The notes below the pieces were generated by a model. It made no database searches. It was not told the DNA's origin and saw nothing but the letters and a program-made list of their open reading frames with translations. A DNA stretch of 64,000 nt from Parus major (Eukaryota; Chordata; Aves; Passeriformes; Paridae), in NCBI RefSeq assembly GCF_001522545.3, contig NC_031769.1, positions 7,250,625-7,314,624 of the forward strand. Direction: 5' to 3'. Within the stretch, counting starts at the first letter, position 1. Each line of letters starts with the position of its first letter. This document shows, one piece after another, positions 1 to 13,434 of this stretch. The position numbers and the translations under genes were made by a program.

Positions 1-3000
1 AAATTGTGGGGTAAAGAGAACATAAACTTAGAATGCCACCTTACAGCTGGAAAATAAATAGGAGCAGTAAAAATGCAGATTAGTGTGTATGAATTTATTT
101 TCTTTTGATCTATGGAGAAGTAGAAATTTCACACTCCTCTTTGGTTGGAAGAAAGGTGTGTTAACAAACTGTAAAGGTGTGTGTAGTGTTCACCTACTCA
201 AAATAGTTGGTCACTGTGACATTTTAAGTCTTAAGGATATTATTTTCATTATATTCTTGAAAATATCCACAAATAAATCCATTTAAAAGTATCAATATTT
301 TAATTAATACAGCATAATTGCTGACTACCACTCTGGGTCAGTTTGGTAGAGAGTATTATTTTAGAAGTCCTTAAGCAGTTGCAAAAGCATTTTAAATAAA
401 CCCTTGAATCAATCAATGTCGTTAGGGCTTTTGTATGTTTGAAGTGAATTAAGTTTAATTTGTTGATAGTTCAAATATTTACCCTGCTGTATAAATTTAT
501 CTTACTGGATACATAAGCTTTGACTTTTCTTCCTGTCTCGGGCTTGTGGTCCAATCTGCCTCATATTTTTTTCTCCAGTTTTAGTTGTGTTGGGCAAGGA
601 TGACAAATGGTTTGGGGTAATGGGTTCTAACACCAGTTGCAAATGGGCAGAGATTTCTTCCCAGAGCACAGGAGTTAGTGGTGTGCTGATACCTGAGACT
701 GAAGGGGTTATAGCTGAAAGTTACATCCTGAGCCACATAAAGCCAACAGCAAAATCTCCATTGATTTTTATTATCCTGGGATTAAGTGAATGCATTTGAA
801 AAACCCCAAACTTTATCTTAATCCCCTCAGATGTTCCAGTTATTTTTGTTAAGTGTTTAATCTTTTGGGCATCTGTTAAAGCATCCAGCAGAAAGACAGG
901 TCTTCTGCTAGATCCAGTGGAAAGAAGTTCCTTATGTTAATTCTAATTCCATTAGAAAAAATATTCTATATTTCATTGGTTTTCCTGTTGTTTTTGAGAA
1001 ATAAAATGGTGAAAATACATTTTTCTTTTTATTCTGTTATCTTGTAGAACTTCTGTCTTCCTTGTTTTTTCTGTAGAGTTAGCAATTTCTGTTTCTTCCA
1101 TCTATGTAGGGATGTTTCCATTCTTCTTACTTTTTCCAGAATATCTTCACTTTCCTCTCCATTGAATGTCATGATGAAAAGGGACATGGTGTTCAACACA
1201 GGGATTTTCCTGACTTAGCACAGCTTGGTTTGCCATGCCAGTAGTTGTGTTCACTGTTGAATTTTAAGGAACATATATTGCAAGAATGTCTGGGTTGAAG
1301 TCTTGCTCAAATATGCACACCAAAAGAGAAAACACCAGAAGTTTGGGCTCTGCTCTTTATCTCCTATACAGAGAGGCATAAAACTGAGCTTGATCCCTTC
1401 TGTCATCGTTTTAAATTTGTCTAGGAGTGCTATGCAAAGCTGGCATAACGTAATGTAAAAGTCATGTCTGTACATAATTTCACTATTTTTTCTTTACTGA
1501 AATTTATTACCCTCTAATTAGCTGACAGGATTGATCATTTGATAGAAAGCACTTCTTTAATGCCATGAAACCAAAACAGTAAAAATGGTTACAGAGGTAT
1601 TTCACAATAACTTCAAATATGTTTCTAACATGGGATGTGAGGTAATCCAAAGACATTTCTTTCTTGATGAATAACAGAAGTCCAAATGCTTTTTCTTAAT
1701 TTATAAGATACATTACACAGAAATCTTCCTTGTGCTGCTTCAGTTATCTTTTATCTTGATTATGGTTGACGTTTTTAGGGTACAAGGCACTGTAGTTAGG
1801 AGGATAATTTTTAAACCTCCATGAGGTGCTGCAGTTTGGCTCTGAATTATATGGGATACAGTTTGAAGTCAGAGCACTATATTATTTTTCCACTGCAGCT
1901 CCCAGATACCTCACACAGCCTGATGAGTGCAATGAAGCTTTGAAAGGCCAAACAGTGAAGATGGAAACATTGCAATATTTTAAGAGGGAAAGGGCGGGAA
2001 CAGGTTGGCAATCCACCTTCTTTATTTTTCCTGTAAGCTCATAAAACATTAATATAGTACAAAATATTGCAAATCTTATTTTGCTGGAAGAATCTGGGTA
2101 AGGGAAGGGTGGCATCACTTGAATAAATAAACTTGATTGTGTGCCTGTCACAGAAGAGCTCTTACCCAAGCACCCCTTAGCACATTTAGTACTCAGACAC
2201 AGAGAATTGGATTTATTTGGACCCTGAGTATCTTATTCTGCTTAGTCTTCACTATTTTTATGCACATTTAAACTTCAACAACCTCCCCATATGCAGATTA
2301 GCTAATACATAAAATTCTTTACTTGGAATCCCTTATCTGGCTGCTCTGCTTACTAAAATTCAAGGTAGGAAAGAGAATGTAATATCTTCCACAATGTATT
2401 TTTTACTTTCCAAAACTATTCACTGAATTCAGCTCTTCCTAGCTTAAAAGGAAGAAGAGTAAGCTACAATTTCAGTAATAATTTTTACCTTTAGGCAAAC
2501 CTGTTATAACTCCTGCCAAAATTAAATTAAGATCTATACTTTCTTCTGGAATGCTTCCAGCTCATCTTTGGGTGAAACATATACCATAATAGGATGTGAA
2601 ACACAAGATGAAAGCAAATATTTTTCCCAATTCTGTCTTTTCATAATGTGAGAAATTGCTTTCTAGTATTGTGTTAAAGATACATAACATTTATTCCAAT
2701 ATCTTCAAGTGTATAGAAACCCATCTATAAATGTCTACTAAATTATATTAACAGTTTGCATTTCAGTCTAAATAGCTTACTGATACCCTATTCAGTCCAT
2801 CTTTTCAGTTTGAATAGAGTTTAAAAATATATTAAAGAAGGGGCTGGGGAGCAGAATAAAGCTCCCATAAGGTGAAAGGATCAGTGACCTGCCACACCTC
2901 TTAGACACACACAAGTGTCCAAGATGCAGAGGATCCATCCAAGGGTTCTGTGGCAGCTGGCAGAAGTGAAGTGCTCACTGAGCCACTTCCCATCATTTAC

Positions 3001-4429
3001 CAGCAGTTCTGGCTAACTGGGGAGGGTCCAGCTGGCCAGAGGTCAGAAAATGTGATGCCTGTCTACAAAAGGAGCCAGTGGTGTGAGGTTCAACAGGGCC
3101 AAGTGCTGGGTCCTGCATTTGGGTCACAACAACCCCAGGCAGTGCTGCAGGCTGGGGCAGAGGGGCTGGAAAGTGGCCCTGCAGGAAGGGACCTGGGAGT
3201 GCTGGTCAGCAGCAGCTGAACATGAGCCAGGTGTGCCCAGGTGGCCAAGAAAGCCAAAGGCATCCTGGCCTGTGTCAGAAACGGTGTGGCCAGCAGGACC
3301 AGGGCAGTGATTGTCCCCCTGTACTGGGCACTGGTGAGGCTGCAGCTCCAATCCTGTGTTCAGTTCCCTCACAACAAGAAAGACTTTGGGGTGCTGGATC
3401 ATGTCCAGAGAAGGGCAGTGGAGCTGGGGAAGGGTCTGGAGCTCCAATCTTATGAGGAGTGGCTGGGGGAGCTGGGATTGTTTAGCCTGGAGAAAAGGAG
3501 GCTCAGGGGGAACCTCATCACTCCACAATTACCTGATTACCACAATTACACTTAGGCTGTAGCAAGGGGGGATCAGTCTCTTTTCCCAAGGAGCAAACGG
3601 TAGGACAAGAGGAAATGGCCTCAAGTTGTGCCAGGGAGATTTAGGTTGGATTCTAAGAGCAATTCCTCCACAGAAAGGGCTGTCAAGCATGGGAACAGGC
3701 TGTCTGTGGCAGTGGTGGAACCATCATCTCTGGAGGTATTTAAAAGATGTGTAGGTGTGGCACTGGGGATGTGCTTTAGGGATGGGCTTGGCAGTGCTGG
3801 GTTAATGGTTTGGGTTGGAAGGGACCTTAAAGACTTTAAGAGTGTTTTAGAACCAAGTGATTCTGTGATTCTGTGACTCTCCTTAGAGCAAGATGTGCTT
3901 CACTTTGGGGTGAGGGGACAGGAATTGTGCTATATATGACAGAGGAACACAGAACAGTTTAACCACGTAATAAAGACTGTTGCCATAGAACAATATTTTT
4001 ATTATTGGCTGGCTAAAGCTTTACTTCCTGATCAGCATTTAAACATAAATAAATAAAGAGTTTGATTCACAGGAGCATTTCACAGCAATAGCTTTAAGAA
4101 CTCTCAAAATCTGAGCAATGGCATTCTCCATCTCATGCCCTCTAACTGAACTGTCCATTTTCTGAAATGAAGACAGAAGTGAGAGAAATAAAGCTCATAT
4201 CAAAGCACCAAGGCTTCAGTTTGTTGTAAATTAGCATCTTTGTATTAGCTGACAGCATTGGAGGCAAGCTGTGGAAATCCTTTTTTTTGACAAAAGATGC
4301 CATAAAACTGTGATATGTGATTCTTTACTGCCAATTATTGTAAAAGCAAAATGCAACATTTTATGCTGGAGCCGCTGCTTAATGCTGTTCTCTTTTTCTT
4401 TTTTCTTTTTTTTTTTTCCTTCAAATCAG
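1..4429 (+). other. DPP6: DPP6 intron, 3' part (no exon seen)
   Basis: This stretch precedes the first visible DPP6 exon and is read as the end of an intron whose start lies outside the window. I looked for the DPP6 propeller segment that should come before the IFIFENN exon and did not find it. Most of the sequence is AT-rich and unique. The exception is a CR1 LINE copy at about 2835-3880. The intron ends in a T-rich tract followed by an AG at 4428-4429. The short open frames here have no recognisable protein features and several overlap the CR1. Confidence 0.85.
2835..3880 (+). mobile_element. CR1 LINE copy, 5'-truncated and internally deleted
   Basis: The sequence follows the avian CR1 3' region: a stretch reading like 'atccatccaagggttctg' and 'caccagcagttctggct' near 2930-3015, then 'gaggttcaacagggcc' from about 3086, then the end of the reverse-transcriptase ORF and the 3' UTR. 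It ends at about 3855-3880 in the short 'gattctgtgattctgtga' tandem tail typical of CR1. At about 3077 the text jumps from an upstream part of the reverse-transcriptase region to one much nearer the 3' end, so several hundred bases of a normal element appear to be missing. Frames are broken by stops and shifts, so this is a dead copy. The 5' edge is approximate. Confidence 0.9.
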
Positions 4430-4550
4430 ATATTTATCTTTGAGAATAACATCTATTACTGTGCCCATGTGGGGAAACAAGCCATCCGAGTGGTCTCCAC
4501 AGGAAAGGAAGGTGTTATTTTCAATGGGCTCAGCGACTGGCTGTATGAAG
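4430..4550 (+). CDS. DPP6: DPP6 coding exon 1 of 9 in window
   Basis: The exon reads in frame from its first base as [40 protein letters not shown] and ends one base into the next codon (phase 0 in, phase 1 out). The match is to DPP6, not its paralogue DPP10, which as I recall it differs in the [10 protein letters not shown] part. Acceptor: long T-rich tract then CAG at 4427-4429. Donor: GAAG|gtagga. The segment is part of the extracellular beta-propeller. The DWLYE end corresponds to the DPP4 region holding the double glutamate that binds the substrate N-terminus; the rest of that motif is in the next exon, 27.7 kb away. DPP6 is a type II membrane glycoprotein that joins Kv4 channels and speeds their gating; it lacks peptidase activity because the catalytic serine is replaced (known of the family, not visible here). 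Confidence 0.97.
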
Positions 4551-5238
4551 GTAGGACACAACATTTAGGCCAGCAGTTAGTCATGAGTTTAAGTTACAGT
4601 CTAGAATTACAGACCTTGTTGGAATTAGACATCCAGGATTGAATTTCTGGGCACTGGTGGACCACGGAGCTGAAAACCTGCTATTCTAACAGTTGTCTGA
4701 TGTGCTGGACTGGAAATAATGTGAAATGGTGTAAGAATTCTCTTTTCAGGCTGTTTTCTTTCCCTTAGTCCAAAGGTAATAAATCACTGGGCTTTAATGA
4801 ACAGAACTGCTTCATTATTTAATGGCACCTGCAATCACTCATGGATGTGCCAGTTTTCAAATCACAAAAAAGGACTGAAATGGGGAGGGAAAGGGGTTCT
4901 ATCTTCAAGGAAAAAGCGAGGAAACAGTTTTACTTGATTAGCTGTTTTCCACAGAACTAGGTGGGCCTTGGAAGCTGGGCCTTGCCACCTAAAAGAATTT
5001 CTCAAAGCAGACCCCAGTAATTGGCTTCTTTCCCTTGAAAATGGGCCTGACAGGGTGGAGGGTCATCTCTGGAGCACTGCTTTTCATTGATCCTTTCAGC
5101 TGGCTAATGCCCATTTCGGTGTCTGTTGAGCAGCTGCTTCAAAAGTGATCTCAACTGCTCATTAGCTTAGGAGAGGATCCTCACCACCCCCAGTTCTTCT
5201 GGGGGTTGTTGTCAGCTTTTAAAGAATAAAAATTTTAA

Positions 5239-5314
5239 TACACACACATACATACACATAGATGTAGATGTATATATGTATTTATTTGTTTATTATTTAT
5301 TTAAAACATACATA
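5239..5314. repeat. Simple/low-complexity repeat (CA, TA, ATTT)
   Basis: A run of CA and CATA units is followed by TATG/GATGTA units and then ATTT-type units. It is an ordinary intronic microsatellite cluster and probably length-polymorphic. Confidence 0.8.
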
Positions 5315-7019
5315 ACCTCTCTCTGTTGCTGCCAGCAGTTCCTTCTCACAAGGATCACCTTTTGGACCTGGCAGTGTCTCTTTCCTGTGACACAGCTTCT
5401 CTTTAAAGTCACACTTTGTCCTACAGGTCCCAGCATAGTCCCAAGGTTTTCTTATCTCTACAGAGAGAAAGTTTCCAGATACATCTATTAACTGTGTTCT
5501 GTTGGCTGATCCCAGTTTTCTTGAGGCTTAATAGAACAGAATAGATTACAAAATGCCATTAACAGTTAATTGTTGTAAAAACAGGAATCACTACTCTTAA
5601 ATTGGTCTGTATCACAGCTAGACAGGGGCCCTTGGACTCAGAAATGAGGGAATTAAAATAAATGAGTTTGTTTGGCCCTCCCAAAGATGCTGATCCCATA
5701 AATCAGTGTACAAACTCATCAAACACATACATGGAAAAATCTGATACTCAGGGGTTTATTATTTTTTATATTTAAAGACATGTTTCTACTGTAATACAGC
5801 ATATTTGTGAGTAAATGTCCTCCCTGTGCTGTGAAAGCACTTTGCAACCAGAGAAGTGGCCAAGAAGTTAGAAAATGCTAATTTTCTTTCACTTTATCTG
5901 TTAATTTGCTGGTGAAGTTGTGGGCAGGCTCTTTGACTCTGCAGGTCAAATGTGCCTACTAGTACCCAAATTTGGCTGATAAACATCATTTAGTACATCA
6001 GGTCTCCTTGCAGAGTGTCTCACACAGCACCACGCTGAGAGGAGTTTGTCAAGCCCGTGAACCCAGAGCGCACCAGCAAGCCCAGGATGACACTTGTTTT
6101 GCTGACATATATTTTTATTCAATTACAGGATTGCTCAAGCAATTTCTTGGCTGACATTGACTTTCAGGTTTGCCCTCTGGAATGAATTTGCTTGTTAACT
6201 TTATGTTAATGTGCTAGGGTAAGGAATGAATGTGTGATGGATACCAGTCTGGTTATCCCAAGCCAGGTTCTGTAACCTGTGAGGCACGAGGCAGATCAGG
6301 ACCACTGAACCTGCTGTTCACTGGGAGTGTGTTCGAAAGAAATTAGGATTTGGAAATGTCACTTTGTGTCCTAATACAGTTTATATTAAACTAAATAACT
6401 CTCTTCTTTCACAAGCAAGGTGGAGAAGGTCCCAGAGGAAAACCTGATTTAAACGTTCCCAACTAATGGGAATCCAAAATCAAATCCAGAGATGAACTGT
6501 GTGAGCTGAGCTCCTTCTCTTGTCATTACTGGTGCAATCCTCATGGAGGTGAACCTGGGGCTGGTGTCAGGACTGAGGACTTGTGCCAGGTGCTTGAACA
6601 AGCTGTGGGATCATGGTGTTGTTGGGTCTGCAGTGCTCAGACAGCAGCTGTCTACATGCACGGATGGATGGAGCAGGATCCAGAGGAAGCTGGATATTCC
6701 ATAGGGATAAATGGATAAGGACAGTTGAGAAATGAGAGACACCTCCCCAGTGGGGTCCAAGAGAATCCAGCTACGGTTGCCAGTGAGCTTTAACCTGGGA
6801 TACTCTGCCAACACACAACCACCTTTGTTTTTCCAAAGTCTTTCCTTTTCTTGGATGCCACCTCTTCCGTGGGATAAACTTGGACAGCATTTTAAATCTG
6901 AACTTACCTGACTGGAAAGGCTTGAAAACTTGGCAAAGACTGAACTGTACCACCTCAAGACTATTTCTGCTCTTCACCCATTGCTGCTGTGGTTTGTACC
7001 ATGCCTTCCCCACCTCCCC

Positions 7020-7460
7020 AGCCGAGCTGGGTGGGTCGCTCAGCCCCGTGTTTGTTTGCACTGCTGCATCTCAGCGCTCTAGCAGGATGAGTGCTGAGCA
7101 TATGCAGAAATCTCCCTCCATCTGTGCAGCCAGCTCCAGCAGATAGTCTGCAAGAAGAGCTGTGAGAATGGGGATCACAGAGAGTTCAGCACACTCCTCT
7201 TCCCTCCCATGCTCTTTTTGCTGCTGAAGTTCTGTGACCCTTGGCAGCGACAGCAGAGCCTCCTCGCAGCGCCCGCTGGGTTTCTGTCACAGCTCACAAC
7301 CTGCTTCTCACTTCCCCAAAATGCAGCTCAGAAAATAAAACTCGGTGTTTTCTATTTGAGGAAGATGACTTTTAACGAGTTTTATCTACGTAGCAAGAGC
7401 ACACCAAGAGCAATCCCCCGCTCCCCTTTCTGTTTGCTCGGTGAGCTCTGCGGATGGCAG
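7020..7460. promoter_or_regulatory. CpG-enriched intronic patch, possible regulatory element
   Basis: About fifteen CpG dinucleotides fall in this interval, for example in ctcgcagcgcccgctgg near 7263-7280, while the flanking intron has very few. No repeat family was recognised and the open frames are not protein-like. Retained CpGs in a CpG-poor intron can mark an unmethylated or conserved regulatory element. Without alignment this is only a candidate. Confidence 0.25.
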
Positions 7461-10400
7461 CCCAGCAGTGCCACCCTTTGGGGTGACTCCTGACACCTCA
7501 CAGGTGTGGCAGACACGGGGGGACCCTTCCCTTCACAATGTCATGGCTCTTGTCACGACACAATACAGACACGCTGCACTGTTAATCACAGGTTTTTCCT
7601 AAGTCCAGAAGCACAGCAGATCTAGAGTAAATTTGACAGGCTTTTTGCCCTGGAAAAATGCAGAAGTTCATTTCAATTCAAGTTAAGCTCTGCTTTTGTA
7701 AATCTGCCAAAGGAGAAAAAATTTCTTCGAGGTATTTCTGCTGATCTGTAGACTTTTGATAATATAGTGAAAAACATTTCAAATCAATCAGAGCTTAATC
7801 TACTTAGTGCATTTAGCTGGAAGTTTATAGATTGATACATAGATTACTATAACATGAAAGCATAGATTAAGCATGGGGTTTATTACTAAAATAAGCATTG
7901 ACAATGTTTTCATAGTCTGACTTAACATTTTCAGAGCTGTGCCTGATAGATGCTTGTACTAAAATCGAGTGATATCCTATAAAACAGAGTTTAAAGTTCT
8001 GCTGCTGAAATCAGCTACACATTTAAATGCATAGCAGCAGCAAAGAGTGGTTTTTATTTCAGTTTGCTGTATGATCATTGTTGGTTTGAGAATATGTTTT
8101 AGCAACAATAAGTCTTGCAGATTATTTTAAAGCAAGTGGTGGTGTAGCAAAAGGGACTTCCAAAGCAATAAGATAAGAGTATTTATATGTTCTGCATATA
8201 AGTAGTAATATCTTAAAAATAATGTGCATTTAAAAAGTAAATTGCAAGTAAAATTAATTTCATTTATATGCTTTTTTTAGAGCACTCTTCCACAGAAGTT
8301 AATTCTGTCAGGGTGTAATTAAAGTGTCCTAATTTGCTATCAAGCACTTGGAAAGGCTGTTCAGCTGTTGTGAGGAAGGGTGGCAGCAAGACAGTCTGAT
8401 GGAGGTCACCTCCATGGTTCTGTGAGGTGACAAAAGAAGATTGAGGTGTCCCTGTGTTGCAGTTTGGAAATTTGTTGATTTGGGGATTGTGTGATGCTGA
8501 TTCCTGGGGAATGGGGCAGGAGGACTTCCCTCCATACTGGTATGTCACTGCCAGACCAGGAGCAGCCCAGCAGGGTAAGTCACGGTCCCTTTAGGGACCT
8601 TCTCTGGGCTGCACTTCTAGAAAACCCTGGTGTGGTCTCCTTTGAGCAAGTCTGTGCTCACAGGTAAAGCTGGATAGCATCTAGTGCTGTGTTCTGGAAA
8701 TCAAGGACATGACACAGTGGTGTGTGGTTCTGTCACTGCTGGCAGGGGAGGGAAGGATTTCCACCAATAGATGTTCCAATGCCATGCATAAAGTGTGACA
8801 TGAGGAGTTTGCTGCCTGTGTCCTCAGATACCAGAGTAGAAACTAGAAAAATGAAGGAACAATTTTGCAGCTTGTTCTGTGGGACATATCTGTGGTTATT
8901 AGGGACTTAGGTAAGAATAGCATGTGAATTAAAAATTAAGAACTGAGTTAAGAAATAACAATTGCTTGTGAGTTACTCCCTTGTCCCATGCCACTGTCAG
9001 AGGATCAGGGGAACAGAGACAGTCTCTAAATTTGGAAGTCTCTAAATCTCAAGATCATATCAAATTGAGAATCCCCATTCCAGACTTTGTTCTGACACCA
9101 TGGTTGGGACATATCTCCTCATCCTCAGACATCAAGAGGGCCCCATGCCTGGCAGCCAAGCCCCAGCCCCAGCTGCCACCACACACATTTAAATCTCTTG
9201 AGTAGTAAGAGCTTTACACAGTCATCCTTTAAAACTGATACTCTGCTTTGTTGAGCTTAATGCACAGTGGTGTTGCTGTTTTTCTTTTTTGGCTAGGAAC
9301 CAGGAGGAGGGGGAAAAGAAAAGACTCTTTTTCAGAGATGACTCCTATGCCTTATTAATCTTCATTTTGTCTGCGTCTTGCATCATCACCAGCAGATCCT
9401 CTTGTGTGACTTCGCAGTGACACCTGGTGGGAGAGGCCAGGATGTCATCGTCATTAAGACAATGAAACTGCAGAATTTTTTTCTGCCAGATCTAGGAAAG
9501 GCTCCCAATTTCCCCTCACATATATTTCCCTGAAACTCTCTCCGAGCTTATGGGAACTACACATCCAAAGCTGCTGGCTGATTCATGCTAATAGTGCTTC
9601 TGCTCTTTTTGTACACTTTATAAAGAGAGGGAAGAGAACACAGTAATAAAGAAAAATCTTTTCCATAATTTAATCAGCATCTCACAAAAATATCAGAGGG
9701 TATATTTAGACATGTATGACTGGTCTCGGAAGTGCAGCGCCTGGCAGGAGCTGCCAAATCAAATATCAGTTATTTTGAGCAGGATCTTTTATGCCTATAG
9801 CATTTCAAGCAAGTGAAGTAGACATATTTCTTATGTTTAGAAATATTAATTCTGAGACTCTGGAAGTGGTCTTAGTACTGGGAAACCAGTCAGTAAGTCT
9901 GCTGAAGCCGTTTTTCATTGTATGACATGAGAATGCTGAACTTCTGCTTGGAAGTGGGAACTTTGATGATCAAATTATGTCTGAATGTAAAAAGGAGCAT
10001 TCATAATTAGCCTGAAAGCAAGTATGTCCTGAAGCTCCTGTTTAGTGCCACCAGAGAAGGAGATGACATATCCTCATAATTCACAGGCAGGGCTAACCTT
10101 TCCCAGTAATTAGAAGCTTCAAAACCTGGTGGGGGAGAATGAGATGAAGAATTGGACTGACTCATCACTGCATTTTTTAAGATACTCTGGATAAATAAAT
10201 CTCTTGCCATACAGAAGCTATTGCTGCAGACAGTGAAAGAAACCATCCTTAATGGGACTACAGATTATTCTATTTTGACAAGATATGTGAAGAATCATTG
10301 GGACAGAGAATATAGAGAAAATATGAAAATTTTAAGAACTTTCATATTTTCAGTCACAAGGAAAATATTCCATGGATGTGGGTAAATTTGCAATTCTACG

Positions 10401-13379
10401 CAGCTGCTGTAGGGTAAAGGGAATTTGGGAAAGATTTGAAACTGGGAAACTACAGTGATAGTGCCAGAAATGCAAGTCTAAAACAAATTAGTTTTCTCTC
10501 AAGTATGTGCTGATATTTTTCAGGGGGTTTGGGGGAAGCTGTGTGGAATTTTTTCCTTCATTTGTGTGCTTGCTCAGGTAAAGTAAAGCAGTGTGGTGCT
10601 TCAGTGACAATGTCCCCATAGTAAAACAGGGAGTTTTCCTCTGTTTGGCATTTTGGACACAATTCAGTGTTGTCCATTGCGTGCATGCAGCTGCTGGGCA
10701 CCACCTGGGGCCATCCAAGTCTCAGTTAGCCTTTATTTAGCTGCCTATTGAAAGTGGATTTTTGTGCACCATTATGTGCACACTGATTTATACCAAATGT
10801 GCATAAAATCTGCCCAGTTTAGTTGCAGTCAAAGGATGAAGAGCAGCTCTTGACCTCAGCCATGTGTTTGAAGTGGATATTTCTATCATATAAATTTCTG
10901 TTGCAAGGAAGATGAACTAGATGCCACATTATATTGCTTTATGCATGTTAAAGCAGAGGAAAAGAGTCTTAAATTTCACCAGATGATGTCATGAAAGGTT
11001 CTGTAGAAGTTCCATCACCTCAGGTTCCCCTGTCCCAAGGAAGTTCCCATTACAGATTGCATCACAAGGAATAACCTTCTGGCCCTTCTCAGCTGGCAAA
11101 AGTCAGGGAAAATTGAACCATTTACAGTGCACATTGTGAATGCCTGCCTAGAAATCAGCAAGATCCTGAAAAAACTTTAAAATCTGCTGTTACCTGGACT
11201 GGCTTCAAAATCCAGCACTGCACCATGAGAAACCCTGCCAGCTCTAGCCCAGTCCTTAACCTTCCCTTTCTGCAGAAGGTTGTTTGGAAGGAGGATGCCA
11301 GCCAAAACCAACACCTGTCATCCTCTAATTTTTGGATGACCATCATTCAGGCTTCAGGATGGCTTTTGGAAGGAAAAGAGAATATTATTTACTGTGGTCA
11401 GTGATCTCCTTGGGGTAGTGGAAGGAAGCCAGTTGTTCATCCTGATGTCGCAGCTCAGCCAGCAGCTGCCTGTACCTTAAGAGGTGTTCAGTGAGTGAAG
11501 TTGTTTTTGTTTGCCCTGAAGCCCTGGTAGGTATCACAAAATAGGTGTTGTATCACTAGAGTCAAATATTTCCAAAAAATGGTGTATTGTGAGTTGTATA
11601 ACAGAGCTGTTGTGGCGTTCTGCTTGCACCCTGGTTCTCTGCACCAGTTTTATTACAGTGGCCTTGGGTGAAATCGTCTATTGGAGAGCCGTGTCCTCAT
11701 TTTCTGATTATGTTGGTATTTTTAATGACTAATTAGTATACCAGTACTTTAGATATTGCAGAACAGATTTTGACCTATGCCATGCTAAGTTGAAGTCTGG
11801 AAGAACTCCATGGAAGCTGATGGTGTTGCTCTGGATCTGCACCACAAAGCTGAATGAGAGGGTCTTGCTGAAGTATTTGTGCTTTATGTCCAACTATCAG
11901 GGTCTCACAGGAGGGATCTTAAAACACTCTTATTCCCAGAAAATAAAGAGTGGCATGTTAGAGGCTATTTTCAAATCCAGTTGAATTTAAAAGCCATGCT
12001 CTTCCTTCATAGAATAATTTCTGTGGTTTGATAGTATAAAACACAAAAAATGTATTTAGGTGATCAGGTTCACTGCATGTAAAACAAAAATGCATCATTT
12101 CTATATTGGTAGAATTGAGCTGGGGGGCTGTGACACTTGTAAGAGTCTTCCAGGCTGTAGAACATTGTAAGAGATTAAAATAATTTAATTAATTTGTACC
12201 AAAATGATGTACAGTATTTTAAAGTGGAAATATAGCTGTTAGGGCAGGGTTCCCAGGGATACTGCAGGGATCTCTGTCCTGGGGGATTATCAAGAGTGAA
12301 TTAAACAGATTTTTGTCATGGGTTGTTGAGATAAACATCAATCCTATTTCAGTGCAAGGAGGGGATTAGAACTTCTTTGGGCTTCTTCTAGAGCTAAAAT
12401 TTTATGATCTTATGTATAGTTTTGATGTCTTTTTCTGATATCTTTGCAGTTAGACATTCTGGCTCTGAGATTACAAAGAATGCCTGTTTTTATACAACAT
12501 ATAGCAATATATACAACAGGGTAAATGCACATAAACTGCTTGTACATGATGGTTGTAGGGAATGGAGCTCTTTATCATGATAAATTTATATGTGCCTCAT
12601 TATTTCCCTAAGGAAAATTGGTCATTTTCTTCTTCTGAGGGTGTCCATGAACATTTATTTGAAAAACATGTTAGGAAGAAAGAAAGCTTAATGTTTTCAA
12701 AGTGCTACAATCAAGAAGTGATTACAGAAAGAAGAAAGAAATTGAAAGACAGTCATAGAAATTTTATATTAGTGTATAATTCCATCAATTTGACCTAAAA
12801 ATTAATTTCCTGTAGGTTTCTTTGTTGATACAGCCTTGCTTTTGGAAATTAAGGGGCCAGTGCAAAAGCTACAGGCTGTTTAATTAGCTTTCCTATTTGT
12901 CTCACTGCTCCCTGGCCTGAATAAAGATAAAATAATCTGCCTTAAGAAATAAAAAAAAACAAAAATGAATGTACTCTGTCCAAATTAGAATGAGAGAAAG
13001 CTACATGAAAGGGATAGAAATTCTGCTGAGATATGTGATTCTCAGCAGAGTGTTGGCCTGTCTGTTGTTGTATAATAGCAGGGAAATGAAAAGAATATCC
13101 AAAATTATGACACGAGTCATCTTATAATTTGTGTACATCAGCTTCCCTAATTTAAAGGGAAAGAAAGAAAAAAAAAGACAAAGAACCAAATTGAAATACA
13201 GTTTAAGATCCACAACTCCAGATCCCAATGCCATCTGGAAGCAATCAGAGGTCAGAGTGGGTCTGTGACTGGGAGAGCAGAGGAGTAATGATGTGAAATT
13301 CAAGGGGTGCATCACTGCTAAGGGCCAGCTGGGAACCTGGGAGAACCCCACAGAGCTCAAGTCCACTGTTGCCTCCAGC

Positions 13380-13434
13380 AGAGGTTAAATCTTTGTATGT
13401 GAAATAAGCAAGAGGTTAAATCCTTGTATGTGAA
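13380..13434. repeat. Tandem duplication, 31-bp period
   Basis: The 24-bp core beginning agaggttaaat and ending gtatgtgaa occurs at 13380-13403 and again at 13411-13434 with one base difference (ctttg versus ccttg). It is a local duplication of no evident function. Confidence 0.8.

Noticed and set aside
2950..3876. Cluster of plus- and minus-strand open frames
   Set aside because: All lie within the CR1 copy and are broken pieces of its sequence or chance antisense frames.
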